From assembly GCF_000017625.1 (NCBI RefSeq), contig NC_009712.1, forward strand, positions 1,550,001 to 1,614,000: a DNA stretch of 64,000 bases, in the 5' to 3' direction. Shown here piece after piece: positions 7,557-17,268 of this stretch (positions are counted from its first letter, which is position 1; every line of letters starts with the position of its first letter). A model generated the notes under the pieces. That model was not told where the DNA came from and made no database searches. It saw nothing but the letters and a program-made list of their open reading frames with translations. A program made the position numbers and the translations under genes. The DNA is from Methanoregula boonei 6A8 (GTDB taxonomy: Archaea; Halobacteriota; Methanomicrobia; Methanomicrobiales; Methanospirillaceae).

Positions 7557-9618
7557 ACAGGTCCTTCCTTACGCGTTCTATAATGGCGTCGGGTTCACGG
7601 TAATAGGAGATGAGGAGCTTGGCGACCTCCTTGTAATTCCGGATCTTTTTGATGCGCATCCACTCCAGCACTTCCTGCCGGCGCTTGAGTTCCTCCCGCA
7701 TCTGGTTCTCGTTCCAGCCACGGGCCTCCATGATCTCTTCAAGGATGTAGGACTTCCCCGAATAGGTAATTTCATCGGTTGCCGACCGCCATTTGAAAAC
7801 CTCGTTTGTGATCAGTTCGTTTGTCCGTGGGTCGATCCCGATGATCTCAACGATCCGCTTATTCCGACGGATACGTTTGCCTCCCATCTGGACCTGCACT
7901 TGGATGCAGACAAAATCGAGTGCCGAGAACATATTCCGTGGCACATCCATGGGCGGGTTCTCGATGCGGTGGACGATGCTTGACACCGAGTCCGCGTGGA
8001 TCGTAGAGTACGTGACATGGCCGGTGCTCATCGCCTGGAAGAGCGTCTGGCATTCCTTGCCACGGACTTCCCCTACAACAATATACTCAGGTCGCTGCCG
8101 CATGGCCGCACGCAGGAGTTCGTACATGTTGATCTCTCCGCGTCCTTTCATATCAAACGACTCCCGCGTTATACTCGGGATCCAGTTGGGGTGGGGAAGC
8201 TTCAATTCCCGTGTGTCTTCAAGGCTGACGATCTTTGCCATCGGGGGAATAAAAAGAGAGATCGCGTTTAATGCTGTGGTCTTACCGGATGCGGTTCCCC
8301 CGGCGAAAAGAGCGGATTTGCCATTCTCGACGGCAAGCCAGATATAGGCAACCGAAAGCGGGGAAAACGTGTGCCATTCGATAAGATCTACCGGGGTGAT
8401 CGGCTCATCCTTGAACTTGCGGATGGTAAATGTTGAGCCGTGAGCGGTTACCTCCTGCCCAAGGGTCATCTGGATACGGGAACCATCGCCCATGGTCGCA
8501 TCGAGGATGGGTTCCGCAATGGAGATGTACTTGCCGGAACGCTGGGCAAGTTTCGTGACAAATGAATCGAGTTCCTCGGCATTATGGTACATCAGCGTAG
8601 TCTGCATCGATTCGTAACCGGCATGGAATGCAAATAAGGGAACATTGACACCATCGCAGGAAATATCCTCGATGTACTTGTCATGCATGATCGCATCGAT
8701 CTGGCCATCACCCAGAAAATCCTTGTGCAGGTTATAGAGGATCTTCTCACGCTCGACCGGGCTGAGCCTGATCCCGAAATCTGCCAGGATATCATCCACA
8801 GACTTCCTGAACAGGCGCTGCGCCTCCTCTTTGGAAACATCATTGGTGTTGATATCGAGAGTGTCTGAGAGGCGTTCTTTTAATTCCACTAACTGATCTT
8901 TTTCGGATGCGGAAAGAACGGGTTCTATCATCTGGTACGTGTATTCATGCGTTGAGTGATCATAGATGACGCGGACATATGCATAGGGGGCATTGATGGG
9001 ATACATCTCCATCTCTTCAATGCCGGGTCTTGGTTCAAATGAGAGATCTACAAGGGGGCCATGTAATCTGGGATCATAGTCCACAGTTGCGGAATGCAGG
9101 ACGCTGCTGAAAAGTGCTGCCAGTCCGGATTTCTTTGCCGAAGATTTTTTTGACGTTTCCTGTTCAGGGAACTGTTTTGTTTCGAGATCCCTGAACCCTG
9201 CGTTTGAAAATTCCCGCTTCCATATATCTGCAACCTCCCCGGGCAGGATTCCGATCCCGGAGCGCTCAAAGGCGTTAAAGCTGCCATGAAGTTTGATCTC
9301 ATCGATCCGGAATGTTGCACCTTTTGGGAGGATAAGATCCGGGAGATCGAAGATCTGGTCAACAGAGATGATCCGCTCATCGGTATCACCAGGAACCGTA
9401 TCGGCAGACGTCTTTTTGGATACCTCTTTTGTTATTGCGGTTTTTTCCCGGGAATATAAGGAGGTTAGGGTATCATCTTCAATACTCTCGACCACAGGTT
9501 CCGGTCGGGGTGAGGCAGCCGGGCCGGCTGTTCCATCTTCCGGCGTCTGTATCCCATGGATTTTTTTAAGAAGGGTGCTTATCTCGTCGTGAGCCACAGC
9601 ATCCTGTGATTTCAACAT
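7549..9618 (-). CDS. Type II/IV secretion system ATPase (GspE/TadA family)
   Basis: A 689-residue secretion NTPase. The first about 200 residues are poorly conserved and acidic, then follows the all-alpha/beta N-terminal domain and the RecA-like core. Walker A is GGTASGKTT with Lys 446; the Asp box SLEDTREL, the Walker B-like region EYIVVGEVRGKE and the His box MSTGHVTYSTIHA follow in the proper order. Such ATPases power assembly of archaeal type IV pili, archaella or related secretion machines at the membrane. Normally a multi-pass GspF/TadC protein is encoded next; here only a stump remains, and no prepilin or prepilin peptidase is nearby. It may serve a platform protein encoded elsewhere. 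Confidence 0.93.
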   Translation of the reverse strand: MLKSQDAVAHDEISTLLKKIHGIQTPEDGTAGPAASPRPEPVVESIEDDTLTSLYSREKTAITKEVSKKTSADTVPGDTDERIISVDQIFDLPDLILPKGATFRIDEIKLHGSFNAFERSGIGILPGEVADIWKREFSNAGFRDLETKQFPEQETSKKSSAKKSGLAALFSSVLHSATVDYDPRLHGPLVDLSFEPRPGIEEMEMYPINAPYAYVRVIYDHSTHEYTYQMIEPVLSASEKDQLVELKERLSDTLDINTNDVSKEEAQRLFRKSVDDILADFGIRLSPVEREKILYNLHKDFLGDGQIDAIMHDKYIEDISCDGVNVPLFAFHAGYESMQTTLMYHNAEELDSFVTKLAQRSGKYISIAEPILDATMGDGSRIQMTLGQEVTAHGSTFTIRKFKDEPITPVDLIEWHTFSPLSVAYIWLAVENGKSALFAGGTASGKTTALNAISLFIPPMAKIVSLEDTRELKLPHPNWIPSITRESFDMKGRGEINMYELLRAAMRQRPEYIVVGEVRGKECQTLFQAMSTGHVTYSTIHADSVSSIVHRIENPPMDVPRNMFSALDFVCIQVQVQMGGKRIRRNKRIVEIIGIDPRTNELITNEVFKWRSATDEITYSGKSYILEEIMEARGWNENQMREELKRRQEVLEWMRIKKIRNYKEVAKLLISYYREPDAIIERVRKDLYE

Positions 9619-9699
9619 GAAAATCCTCGTGTCTGTCCGGTATTAGTATTGTTCAACCTCTATCCGAGCAGGTCACTATCTGACAGGACAACGAATATA

Positions 9700-10280
9700 C
9701 CTGTCCTGTTGTTGCAAAATTTGCTTTTGATAATCTGACGGTTGACAGAGAATTTCTCATGAAGGGAAAAGGTTAGCGACCGTTCACGTATGAGAACACG
9801 GGAAACGGGATATCCCGATCACCAAGGTCAGGATCATGAAAACCCCTCTTCTGGAGATGACCTGACTTCGGGAATCCCGGGAGGCCATGGGGATCAATTG
9901 CAGGGATACGTTTCTCCGTACCGGTACGCAGGCAAAAACGAAGCTGTTACAGGCTTGCCGTCAGTTCAGTCATCACCACTGCCGCAGGCACAACCGGCAC
10001 TGCTGCCGGGTGTCCTTCTGGTCGTTTCACCGGGCCCGGACGCTCATCTGTGAATTTCTCAACAAAACTTCGCCCTTTTCTTCCCCCAGACAAAATACGG
10101 GGTCTTCTGCCCCGGGATGTCCGGTTTATGGGAGTTTTCAGTGCGTCTCTCACGTTTAGCCAGGGTTCCAAGAATACGGTAGTTCGATACGTACGATATA
10201 GGAGATCAATTTTTACCGTATAAAAAAATATCAGCCAGTCTTTAGCTTATCAAAACCAAATTTTGCAACACCAGAGCAGG
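9700..10280. mobile_element. MITE-like element with 34-bp imperfect terminal inverted repeats
   Basis: Bases 9700-9733 and the reverse complement of 10247-10280 match at 30 of 34 positions; the cores are GTTGCAAAATTTG and TTTTGATAA. The 581-bp stretch between them has no credible gene. The termini are reminiscent of the GTTGCAAA ends of IS6/IS240-type insertion sequences, but this is from memory and tentative. It sits in a 1.44-kb gap between the secretion ATPase and the P-type ATPase. Confidence 0.6.
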
Positions 10281-11057
10281 TTTATCCGTTGTCCCGCGGG
10301 ATGGTGATAAGTTCGGACAGGGAATAAAATCTCACCGGATATCGGAGTTGAAAACCAAAATGACTGATAATCTAAACGTAACCGACCATAATGCAGTCAA
10401 CGACAAGTGGGTGACTTCATTTATAGTATATGGTGATTCAAGAGACGATGCATATTCCCGGATTCCTCGTATGCAGGAAATTTATAAGAATGGCCGGTGA
10501 TTCCCTTACCTGTCAGTATCATATTGCAATCCCGACCATATCCGCGACAAGTGATGTTGTGCGTTGATTCTGGTATGTAACGGATCTGGAGAGAATTTTC
10601 CAATAGGGTTCACATCGGGGATCAACCTCTCACGTATCAGAATCAGGTTGTATTTGGTCCGGACTAACAATTGTAGAAGTGCTGAACCGATTGGATTTTG
10701 CGCCGTGTACACCAGTGCCATTCCGGGCAGAGACCGGCTTCCCTGTCTCCCCTCAATTGTCCTCCCGGACCATTAATGGGTATACCATGATATACCGGGG
10801 AGAAATACTTTTTAGATATCCTGGACCTATGGTCCGGTGGTCGGTTTTCCCACAAATCCTTTAATTTCAGGGAAAAATTTCCCGGTTAACATCGTTCTGA
10901 AATTTGGAACAATCCCTCTTGTTTTAAAATCCCATGAGTTTATAGACATAATCGTAAGGTAAGCCCTGGCGTAAGAATACGTCAGATCACTCATTGCAGT
11001 TTTAAAAACCTGCAAACCCGCCACAAAGAGTTCAGGGAATTTCCCTGCTCCATCCCC
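10281..11057. other. Intergenic gap upstream of the P-type ATPase
   Basis: About 780 bp with no supported gene. Several short frames exist on both strands but none has a ribosome site or a protein-like composition. AT-rich stretches near 10800-10815 and 10915-10945 could hold the promoter of the ATPase gene at 11058. I see no repeat family member here. Confidence 0.5.
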
Positions 11058-13499
11058 ATGAGACACGCGATTATGGATCAGGATCCGTTCAAGGAATGCA
11101 GCACAGGAGAGGTTTTAAACTCGCTTAAATCACGTGCAGACGGATTGACAGATGTTGAAGCGGCTTCAAGGCTTGCCATTTGTGGGTTTAACGAGATTGC
11201 AGAAAAGAAAAAAAGCAGGATCCTGAAATTTATCAGTAAATTCTACGGCCCCATCCCTGCGCTTCTTTGGATAATAATGGGGCTGTTATACTGCCTCAAC
11301 AACTGGGCTGACCTGTACATCATAACCGCCCTCCTGGTTTTCAATGCGATAGTAAGCTTTGCGATGGAGGACAAAGCGGATACATCAATAACTCTCCTGA
11401 AACAGAGGCTGTCAACAAATTCACGCGTATACCGTTCCGGATCATGGAACGTGGTGCACTCAAAAATGCTCGTCCCCGGAGACATAATACGGGTACGGCC
11501 CGGGGACATCATTCCCGCAGACGCAAAAGTGATTACAGGAGATAATCTCGGTATTGACCAGTCAGCAGTGACCGGGGAATCCCTGCCGGTGTCACGATCT
11601 GCCGGAGACCTGGTATATAGCGGCACGGTATTACAAAAGGGGGAGGCAACCTGCGTCGTAATTCTGACCGGATACCAGACACTCTATGGAAAAACGGCAA
11701 AACTGGTGGAGACCGCAAAACCCAAGTCCCATCTTCAGTCAGAAATACTCAACATAGTAAAGTACCTTGTCGCCGCAGACCTGGTCATCATAACCCTCCT
11801 TTTCATCTACTGCTATGGATTTCTGCATATGGCACTTCCCGCGCTCATCGTATTCCTGTTAGTGGTATTCATCTCGTCAGTCCCCATGGCACTCCCCGCA
11901 TCATTCACGGTATCACTTGCATTCGGGGCGGAAAAGCTTTCGAAGAAATCGATACTGGTTACAAAACTTTCTGCCATAGAAGGGACCGCAACCATGGATC
12001 TTTTATGCATGGATAAGACCGGGACAATAACTGAGAACAGGATAAAAGTAGCCGCGGTTTTTGGCTTTGGAACAGGGCCAGCAGAAGTCATAAGATATGC
12101 TGCAGAGGCGTCAAGCGATGAGAACAAAGATCCGATAGACACCGCCATACTGGAATACGCAAAAACACTCCATGTCAAATCAGGTTCACAGTTATCATTC
12201 GTCCCTTTTGATTCTTCGACAAAGATGACAGAGGCGCAGGTACAGGGTGGAGATGAAACATATTCTGTCGCAAAAGGGGCGGCAAACATAATCTCCGTAT
12301 TATGCGGAATCAGTGCTGTTCAGACTCAGACATTAAACGAAAAAGTGACGGGTTTTGCCCTGAAAGGGTATCGGACAATTGCTGTTGCAAAAAATGCAGG
12401 GAAATGGGAAATTGTTGGTGTGATTGCACTCTATGACCGGCCTCGTCCGGATTCCGGAAAACTGATCGAGAAACTCCACGATCTCGGTATTTCCATAAAG
12501 ATGATAACCGGGGACAACAGGGCTGTTGCAGTACAGATAGCACGTGAGGTCGGCTTAGGCACCAATATCGTGGACATACATTCAGGAGACTTCGATAAGG
12601 ATGACAATCTGGTAAAAACCATAACAGATGCGGATGGGTTTTCAGGAATTTATCCAAAGGATAAATATACGATTGTAAAAGCGATGCAGGATCATGGCTT
12701 TATCGTAGGAATGACGGGAGATGGCGTTAACGATGCCCCAGCGTTAAAACAGGCAGATGTGGGGATCGCCGTAGAGAGTGCGACCGATGTTGCAAAGAGC
12801 GCTGCCGACCTTGTGCTGACAAAAAACGGAATCGAGGTGATTGTAGATGCCGTAAAAGAAAGCCGCAGGATATTCGAGAGGATGCTCATCTACACCATTG
12901 TAAAGTTAGCAAAAGTTATCCAGCAACTGGCGTTTATCACCATAATATTCGTCGTATACGGATTTATCCCGATTACCGCGTTCCTCCTGATACTGCTCAC
13001 GTTCACAAATGATATAGTCAACCTGTCGATATCTACGGACAACGTCGGATTTTCAAAAAATCCGGATTTCTGGGATATGAAATACATCATGCCCATGGCA
13101 GCCCTGCTGGGAGGACTGCTCACCATACAGGCGCTGCTTTTAGTGCCGGTTGGCCTGGGCGTTTTCGGGTTGTCTGTATCCGGGCTCGCAACTGCAGCGT
13201 TCCTGATGCTCAATATATCAGACAAAGTGACCATATTCAATGTCAGGGAGCGGGGATGGGCCTTCAAATCCATGCCAAGCATTGCAGTCATAGCTGCATC
13301 CCTGGGTGGAGTACTGGCGGGAATCGTCTTCGCGTACTATGGCATATTCATGGACAGCATAAGCCTTCCGGTGATCCTCTGGATCGTTGCCATGTCTATC
13401 GCGTTCTTTGTAATAGCCGATATCCTCAAGGTTTGGTTAAATAACAGGATTACCGTTGCACATCCAAAATGCGCAGCACCGGGATATTCCATGGTGTAA
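11058..13499 (+). CDS. P-type H+-translocating ATPase (P3A, plasma-membrane type)
   Basis: An 813-residue P-type ATPase. The cation-ATPase N-terminal domain (about 5-75) precedes two membrane segments, the actuator domain with TGESLPV, two more segments, the phosphorylation motif DKTGT with Asp 319, the nucleotide-binding domain, the hinge MTGDGVNDAPALKQADVGIA, and a final membrane block of about six segments. The short N-terminus, lack of heavy-metal domains and overall length match the plasma-membrane proton-efflux type (P-IIIA) known in plants, fungi and some methanogens. It would hydrolyse ATP to export protons across the cytoplasmic membrane. Translation may begin at 11058 or at the in-frame ATG 15 bases on; neither has an obvious ribosome site. 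Substrate choice is inferred from family resemblance. Confidence 0.9.
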   Translation: MRHAIMDQDPFKECSTGEVLNSLKSRADGLTDVEAASRLAICGFNEIAEKKKSRILKFISKFYGPIPALLWIIMGLLYCLNNWADLYIITALLVFNAIVSFAMEDKADTSITLLKQRLSTNSRVYRSGSWNVVHSKMLVPGDIIRVRPGDIIPADAKVITGDNLGIDQSAVTGESLPVSRSAGDLVYSGTVLQKGEATCVVILTGYQTLYGKTAKLVETAKPKSHLQSEILNIVKYLVAADLVIITLLFIYCYGFLHMALPALIVFLLVVFISSVPMALPASFTVSLAFGAEKLSKKSILVTKLSAIEGTATMDLLCMDKTGTITENRIKVAAVFGFGTGPAEVIRYAAEASSDENKDPIDTAILEYAKTLHVKSGSQLSFVPFDSSTKMTEAQVQGGDETYSVAKGAANIISVLCGISAVQTQTLNEKVTGFALKGYRTIAVAKNAGKWEIVGVIALYDRPRPDSGKLIEKLHDLGISIKMITGDNRAVAVQIAREVGLGTNIVDIHSGDFDKDDNLVKTITDADGFSGIYPKDKYTIVKAMQDHGFIVGMTGDGVNDAPALKQADVGIAVESATDVAKSAADLVLTKNGIEVIVDAVKESRRIFERMLIYTIVKLAKVIQQLAFITIIFVVYGFIPITAFLLILLTFTNDIVNLSISTDNVGFSKNPDFWDMKYIMPMAALLGGLLTIQALLLVPVGLGVFGLSVSGLATAAFLMLNISDKVTIFNVRERGWAFKSMPSIAVIAASLGGVLAGIVFAYYGIFMDSISLPVILWIVAMSIAFFVIADILKVWLNNRITVAHPKCAAPGYSMV

Positions 13500-13888
13500 T
13501 ATCAGTACTTCCCCAAATTATCCCCCGTAAATATCAGATAATTATGGGAGGAAACTTCAGGAGAATACCGGCTGAACCTGCATGAGTGGCAGGTGCAAGA
13601 AAATTTTGTGCTTCCGGTTCATGAGAAATTCAGTTCCCAAAATCAGTCATCCAAAAAAATAGAACCTTAAATGACGACGGATTGCCAGATACAGGATATC
13701 CGGATCATGACCAGACCGGCATGAAGGGAGCGCTTTTTGGATTTATTATTTTAAAGAAAACCCCTATTGCATATCAGTTGGTTACATTCCATCGAGGCAG
13801 TACAAGATCAGTTTCCATTTTTTGATTCCAGACGAAATATTTATTGCTCGTAGCCGGTGATTCTTCATGAAAAACAGATTCCCTGTGG
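13500..13888. other. Intergenic gap with a promoter at its end
   Basis: No gene is supported in these 390 bp. The right end holds a TATA-like stretch at 13835-13842 in front of the next kinase. The rest shows no repeat or hairpin that I could recognise. Confidence 0.5.
13835..13842 (+). promoter_or_regulatory. TATA-like box before the receiver-GAF-PAS kinase
   Basis: The AT-rich stretch AAATATTT is centred near 13839, so archaeal spacing predicts transcription to begin near 13866. That is right at an ATG (13867) lying in a different frame from the kinase, which matters for deciding where the protein starts. Confidence 0.45.
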
Positions 13889-16240
13889 TTGGTCCTTACG
13901 ATATCAGTTCTCTATGTAGACGATGAGTCCGTACTCTGTGATATTGGCAAATTGTACCTTGAGCAGACAAAAGAATTTACCGTAACCACCGCATCATCTG
14001 CCCGGGTTGCCCTTACCCGGTTAAAATCCAATGGAATCCAGGCCATTGTCTCCGATTACCAGATGCCGGAAATGGATGGCATAGAATTTTTAAAACAGGT
14101 CCGGGCGACTGACAAACATATCCCGTTCATTTTGTTTACCGGTGAGGGCAGGGAAGAGATCGCGATTGAGGCCTTTGAAAACGGTGCTGACGCGTATATC
14201 CAGAAAGGGGGGGATCCAATATCGCAGTTTGCCGATTTGACGCACAAAATTAAGGTAACCTTCGAACACCGTCGGGCTGATGTCCAACTCAATGTCCTCA
14301 ACAGGCTCTATACGGTTCTTTCCGCGACAAACAAGGCAATCGTCCGTATTCATGATAAAAAGGAACTTCTGAATGAGATTTGCCGGATTGCTGTGGATTC
14401 CGGGGGTTTTAAGATGGCTTGGGTAGGGCTCCTCAATGCTGAAAACCATCTCATCGAACCCATTGCGACATCTGGTTATATTGACCATTACCTTGATACG
14501 ATTTCCCTATCGATCGATGACACACCCACCGGGAGAGGCCCGACCGGAACTGCATTCCAAACGAGAACTTTCAATGTCTGTAATGATATAGAAAACGATC
14601 CCACTATTGCATCGTGGCGCAAAGGGGCACTTGAGCGGGGCTACCGTTCACTTGCAGCATTCCCCTTTGCACTTGATACCAGAAATGCCGGTGTGATCAC
14701 ATTCTATGCTTCTGAACCGGGATTTTTTAATGACCAGATCATCCGGCTCCTCAATGAACAGGCAGAGGACATCTCGTTTGCTTTTGTAACTTTTGATCAT
14801 GAAGAACTACGAATCACCGCTGAAAATAATCTTAAGAAGTCAGAACTCCAGTACCGGCAGCAATTCCAGACGGCACCTGACGCGATCCTGATCCTTGACG
14901 GCGATACCGGAGAAATTATCGATGCGAATACTTTCATTCTCGATATGATTGGATACCCGAGGGATTATTTCGTTGGCAGGCGTCTCTGGGAACTGGAGTT
15001 CCTCAAAGACAAATCATTTGCAAAAAACGCGTTTGAGAAACTGAAAACTGACGGGTATATCAGGAATGATGATCTGCCTCTGGAAATCAAACAAGGCCGG
15101 GCTATAAGGGTGGAGTTCATCAGTAACGTCTACTTTGTAGGTGAAAAGAGGATTATCCAGTGCAATATCAGGGATATCACTGACAGGAAAGTGGTCCAGG
15201 ATGAAATGCTGGCATCCGAAATCCGGTACCGCCGCCTCTTTGAAACGGCACAGGATGCGATTCTGATCCTTGACGGCGATACCGGAGAAATTATCGATGC
15301 GAATAAATTTATTCTCGATATGCTGGGATACCCGCTGGATTATTTCGTTGGCAGGCATCTTTGGGAACTTGGGTTTCTCAAAGACAAATCATTTGCCAAA
15401 AATGCGTTTGAGAAACTGAAAACTGATGGGTATATCCGGTATGAAGATCTGCCCCTGGAAACAAAACAGGGCAATGCTATCAGCGTGGAGTTTGTCAGCA
15501 ATGTTTACCTTGTGGGTAATAAGAGGATTATCCAGTGCAACATCCGGAATGTCACTGAACGGAAACGTGCTGAAGATGCACTTGCCCTTGCGAGCAGGAA
15601 ACTGAAACTATTATCAAGTATCACCCGCCATGATATCAGGAACCAGCTGATGGCGCTCTCCGGTTCCCTGGAACTTTCACGGAAAACCGTTAAAGAACCT
15701 GAAGGAGTTGCCAATATCAACCGGGCATACAAAGCAGCGGACACAATCCTGCGCCAGATCGAATTTACCAAAGAATATGAGGATCTCGGAGTCAGGTCTC
15801 CCACATGGCAGCGGGCATCCGACATTATTCGTTCAGCTTCATTGCAGCTGGCAGCCGATTCTATTACCTTTGAAATTCCCGAGGATCACTTGGAAATATA
15901 TGCCGACCCACTCCTTGTCAAGGTGTTCTACAACCTGTTTGATAATGCCCGGCAACACGGAGGCGCAGTTACCCGTATCAGCATATCGGATCATCCCGTC
16001 GGCACCGGGCTTACGATCGTCATTGCGGATAACGGGGTCGGAATACAACAGGAAGACAAATCACATATTTTCGAACGCGGTTTCGGGAAAAATACCGGAC
16101 TTGGCCTTTTTCTCTCCCGGGAGATTCTGTCAATTACCGGGATTTCCATAAGCGAGACCGGTGTTCCGGGCAAGGGTGCACGATTTGAGATCGCGGTACC
16201 GGAAGGTACGTTTCGGTTTGCGGGTCCGATGAAGATGTAA
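13889..16240 (+). CDS. Hybrid histidine kinase: receiver, GAF, two PAS, HATPase
   Basis: A 783-residue soluble kinase. Receiver about 1-125 (VLYVDDES, D56 in IVSDYQMPEMDG, FILFTGEG), GAF about 145-305 (LDTISLSIDDTPTGRGPTG typical of methanogen GAF domains), two near-identical PAS domains (about 321-445 and 446-570), an H-box SITRHDIRNQL with His 581, and a HATPase ending DNGVGIQQED, GFGKNTGLGLFLSREIL. An N-terminal receiver means it is itself a phosphorylation target. No ATG or GTG lies in frame before the receiver; TTG 13889 or CTG 13883 must serve unless the front is frameshifted from ATG 13867. It shares its architecture with the kinase at 32441-36418. Confidence 0.9.
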   Translation: MVLTISVLYVDDESVLCDIGKLYLEQTKEFTVTTASSARVALTRLKSNGIQAIVSDYQMPEMDGIEFLKQVRATDKHIPFILFTGEGREEIAIEAFENGADAYIQKGGDPISQFADLTHKIKVTFEHRRADVQLNVLNRLYTVLSATNKAIVRIHDKKELLNEICRIAVDSGGFKMAWVGLLNAENHLIEPIATSGYIDHYLDTISLSIDDTPTGRGPTGTAFQTRTFNVCNDIENDPTIASWRKGALERGYRSLAAFPFALDTRNAGVITFYASEPGFFNDQIIRLLNEQAEDISFAFVTFDHEELRITAENNLKKSELQYRQQFQTAPDAILILDGDTGEIIDANTFILDMIGYPRDYFVGRRLWELEFLKDKSFAKNAFEKLKTDGYIRNDDLPLEIKQGRAIRVEFISNVYFVGEKRIIQCNIRDITDRKVVQDEMLASEIRYRRLFETAQDAILILDGDTGEIIDANKFILDMLGYPLDYFVGRHLWELGFLKDKSFAKNAFEKLKTDGYIRYEDLPLETKQGNAISVEFVSNVYLVGNKRIIQCNIRNVTERKRAEDALALASRKLKLLSSITRHDIRNQLMALSGSLELSRKTVKEPEGVANINRAYKAADTILRQIEFTKEYEDLGVRSPTWQRASDIIRSASLQLAADSITFEIPEDHLEIYADPLLVKVFYNLFDNARQHGGAVTRISISDHPVGTGLTIVIADNGVGIQQEDKSHIFERGFGKNTGLGLFLSREILSITGISISETGVPGKGARFEIAVPEGTFRFAGPMKM
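14851..15600 (+). repeat. Two tandem 375-bp PAS repeats in the receiver-GAF kinase
   Basis: The stretch around GTACCGGCAG at 14851 is repeated as GTACCGCCGC at 15226, again exactly 375 bp apart. Long segments such as the one beginning GGCGATACCGGAGAAATTAT are identical. The unit length equals that of the triple repeat at 3051-4175 and the encoded PAS domains are related to those. Confidence 0.9.
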
Positions 16241-16557
16241 GTGGCCGGATTATCAATCCAATCAGGTTACCGGGAGGGAGTCGGGTAGGGTTCTGGTGCA
16301 ATAAAGGGAGTTTTGGTATAATCAACAAGAGAAAAATATGGGCATCTCCCGCAGATGCACCAGCACCAGTGAAGGAATAGCATACGGATCTAGCCCTTTT
16401 CCTGTCATTCACGGTCAGGAGAAGGTGGACGTATCATTTCACCCGGTGTTTCAAAATCTGTTTTTCAGGAAAGATCCTTTAAAATTTACGGGTAAATACC
16501 CCGGCCAGTGAAGGACTGTCCTGTTCAGGATGCGTCCTTTATGGAGAGGTTTTGGAC
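16241..16557. other. Intergenic gap with SOD promoter region
   Basis: About 317 bp without a gene. The right half contains the shared upstream motif at 16448-16469, a TATA-like stretch near 16477-16488 and a leader with GGAGAGG before the SOD start. Confidence 0.55.
16448..16469 (+). promoter_or_regulatory. Shared upstream motif (operator candidate), SOD copy
   Basis: The sequence GTTTCAAAATCTGTTTTTC lies just upstream of the TATA-like CTTTAAAATTTA (16477-16488). Close relatives stand in front of genes at 52455, 57427 and 58255 and in reverse at 20891-20912. The position immediately upstream of the TATA box suits an activator or repressor site. Confidence 0.5.
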
Positions 16558-17175
16558 ATGGAAGCGGACAAGTTCTATACATTACCCAAGCTGCCGTACG
16601 ACTATGGGGCCTTAAAACCCTATATTTCCGAAGAACAACTCAAGCTGCACCACCAGAAACATCACCAGGCCTATGTCAACGGGGCAAACGCCATCTATGA
16701 GAAGTTCGACAAGGCACGCAAAGAGAACGCGGACTTCGACGTCAAGGCAACGCTCAAGGAGTTGTCGTTCCACCTTGGGGGATTCAAACTCCACAACCTG
16801 TTCTGGGAGAACCTTGCGCCCGCGGGAAAAGGCGGGGGAGGAATGCCAAAAGGGGCCCTTGCCGAAGCACTCGATGCTGAGTTCGGGAAGTTTGACCGGT
16901 TCAAAAAGGAATTTACCCAGGCTGCAACCGGTGCCGAAGGATCGGGATGGGCCGCACTGACCTTCTGCAAAAAGACCGGCCGGCCGCTTATCATGCAGAT
17001 AGAGAAGCACAACACGAATGTCTTTCCCGGTTTTGGTATCATCATGGTCCTTGATGTCTGGGAGCATGCGTATTATCTCGATTACAAGAACGATCGGGCA
17101 AAATTTGTGGATGCATTCTGGAACATTGTAAACTGGGATGAGATCGCCAAGCGGTTTGACCATATCCGGAAATGA
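16558..17175 (+). CDS. sod: Superoxide dismutase, Fe/Mn family
   Basis: A 205-residue Fe/Mn superoxide dismutase that converts superoxide to oxygen and hydrogen peroxide in the cytoplasm. The N-terminal helical hairpin has [13 protein letters not shown] and the metal-ligand His 31 in [13 protein letters not shown]; the second ligand His is in [11 protein letters not shown]; the C-terminal domain has GSGWAALTF and the Asp/His ligands in [12 protein letters not shown]. Length and motifs are complete. I chose ATG 16558, nine bases after GGAGAGG, over an in-frame TTG six bases earlier. Metal choice (iron or manganese) cannot be read safely. The upstream motif shared with redox genes and the disulfide reductase-like gene downstream fit an oxygen defence role. 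Confidence 0.97.
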   Translation: MEADKFYTLPKLPYDYGALKPYISEEQLKLHHQKHHQAYVNGANAIYEKFDKARKENADFDVKATLKELSFHLGGFKLHNLFWENLAPAGKGGGGMPKGALAEALDAEFGKFDRFKKEFTQAATGAEGSGWAALTFCKKTGRPLIMQIEKHNTNVFPGFGIIMVLDVWEHAYYLDYKNDRAKFVDAFWNIVNWDEIAKRFDHIRK

Positions 17176-17268
17176 AGAGAGATTCCGGGAGAATGTCTTA
17201 CTTCAGGAGAACTCCGGGAAACGGGCCGGGCTTTCCGGCCATCACCTGACACCCGAAGGGAACAACCT

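Noticed and set aside
9790-10171. Overlapping short frames on both strands inside the 581-bp element
   Set aside because: None resembles a transposase, and all lie between the inverted ends in low-complexity sequence.
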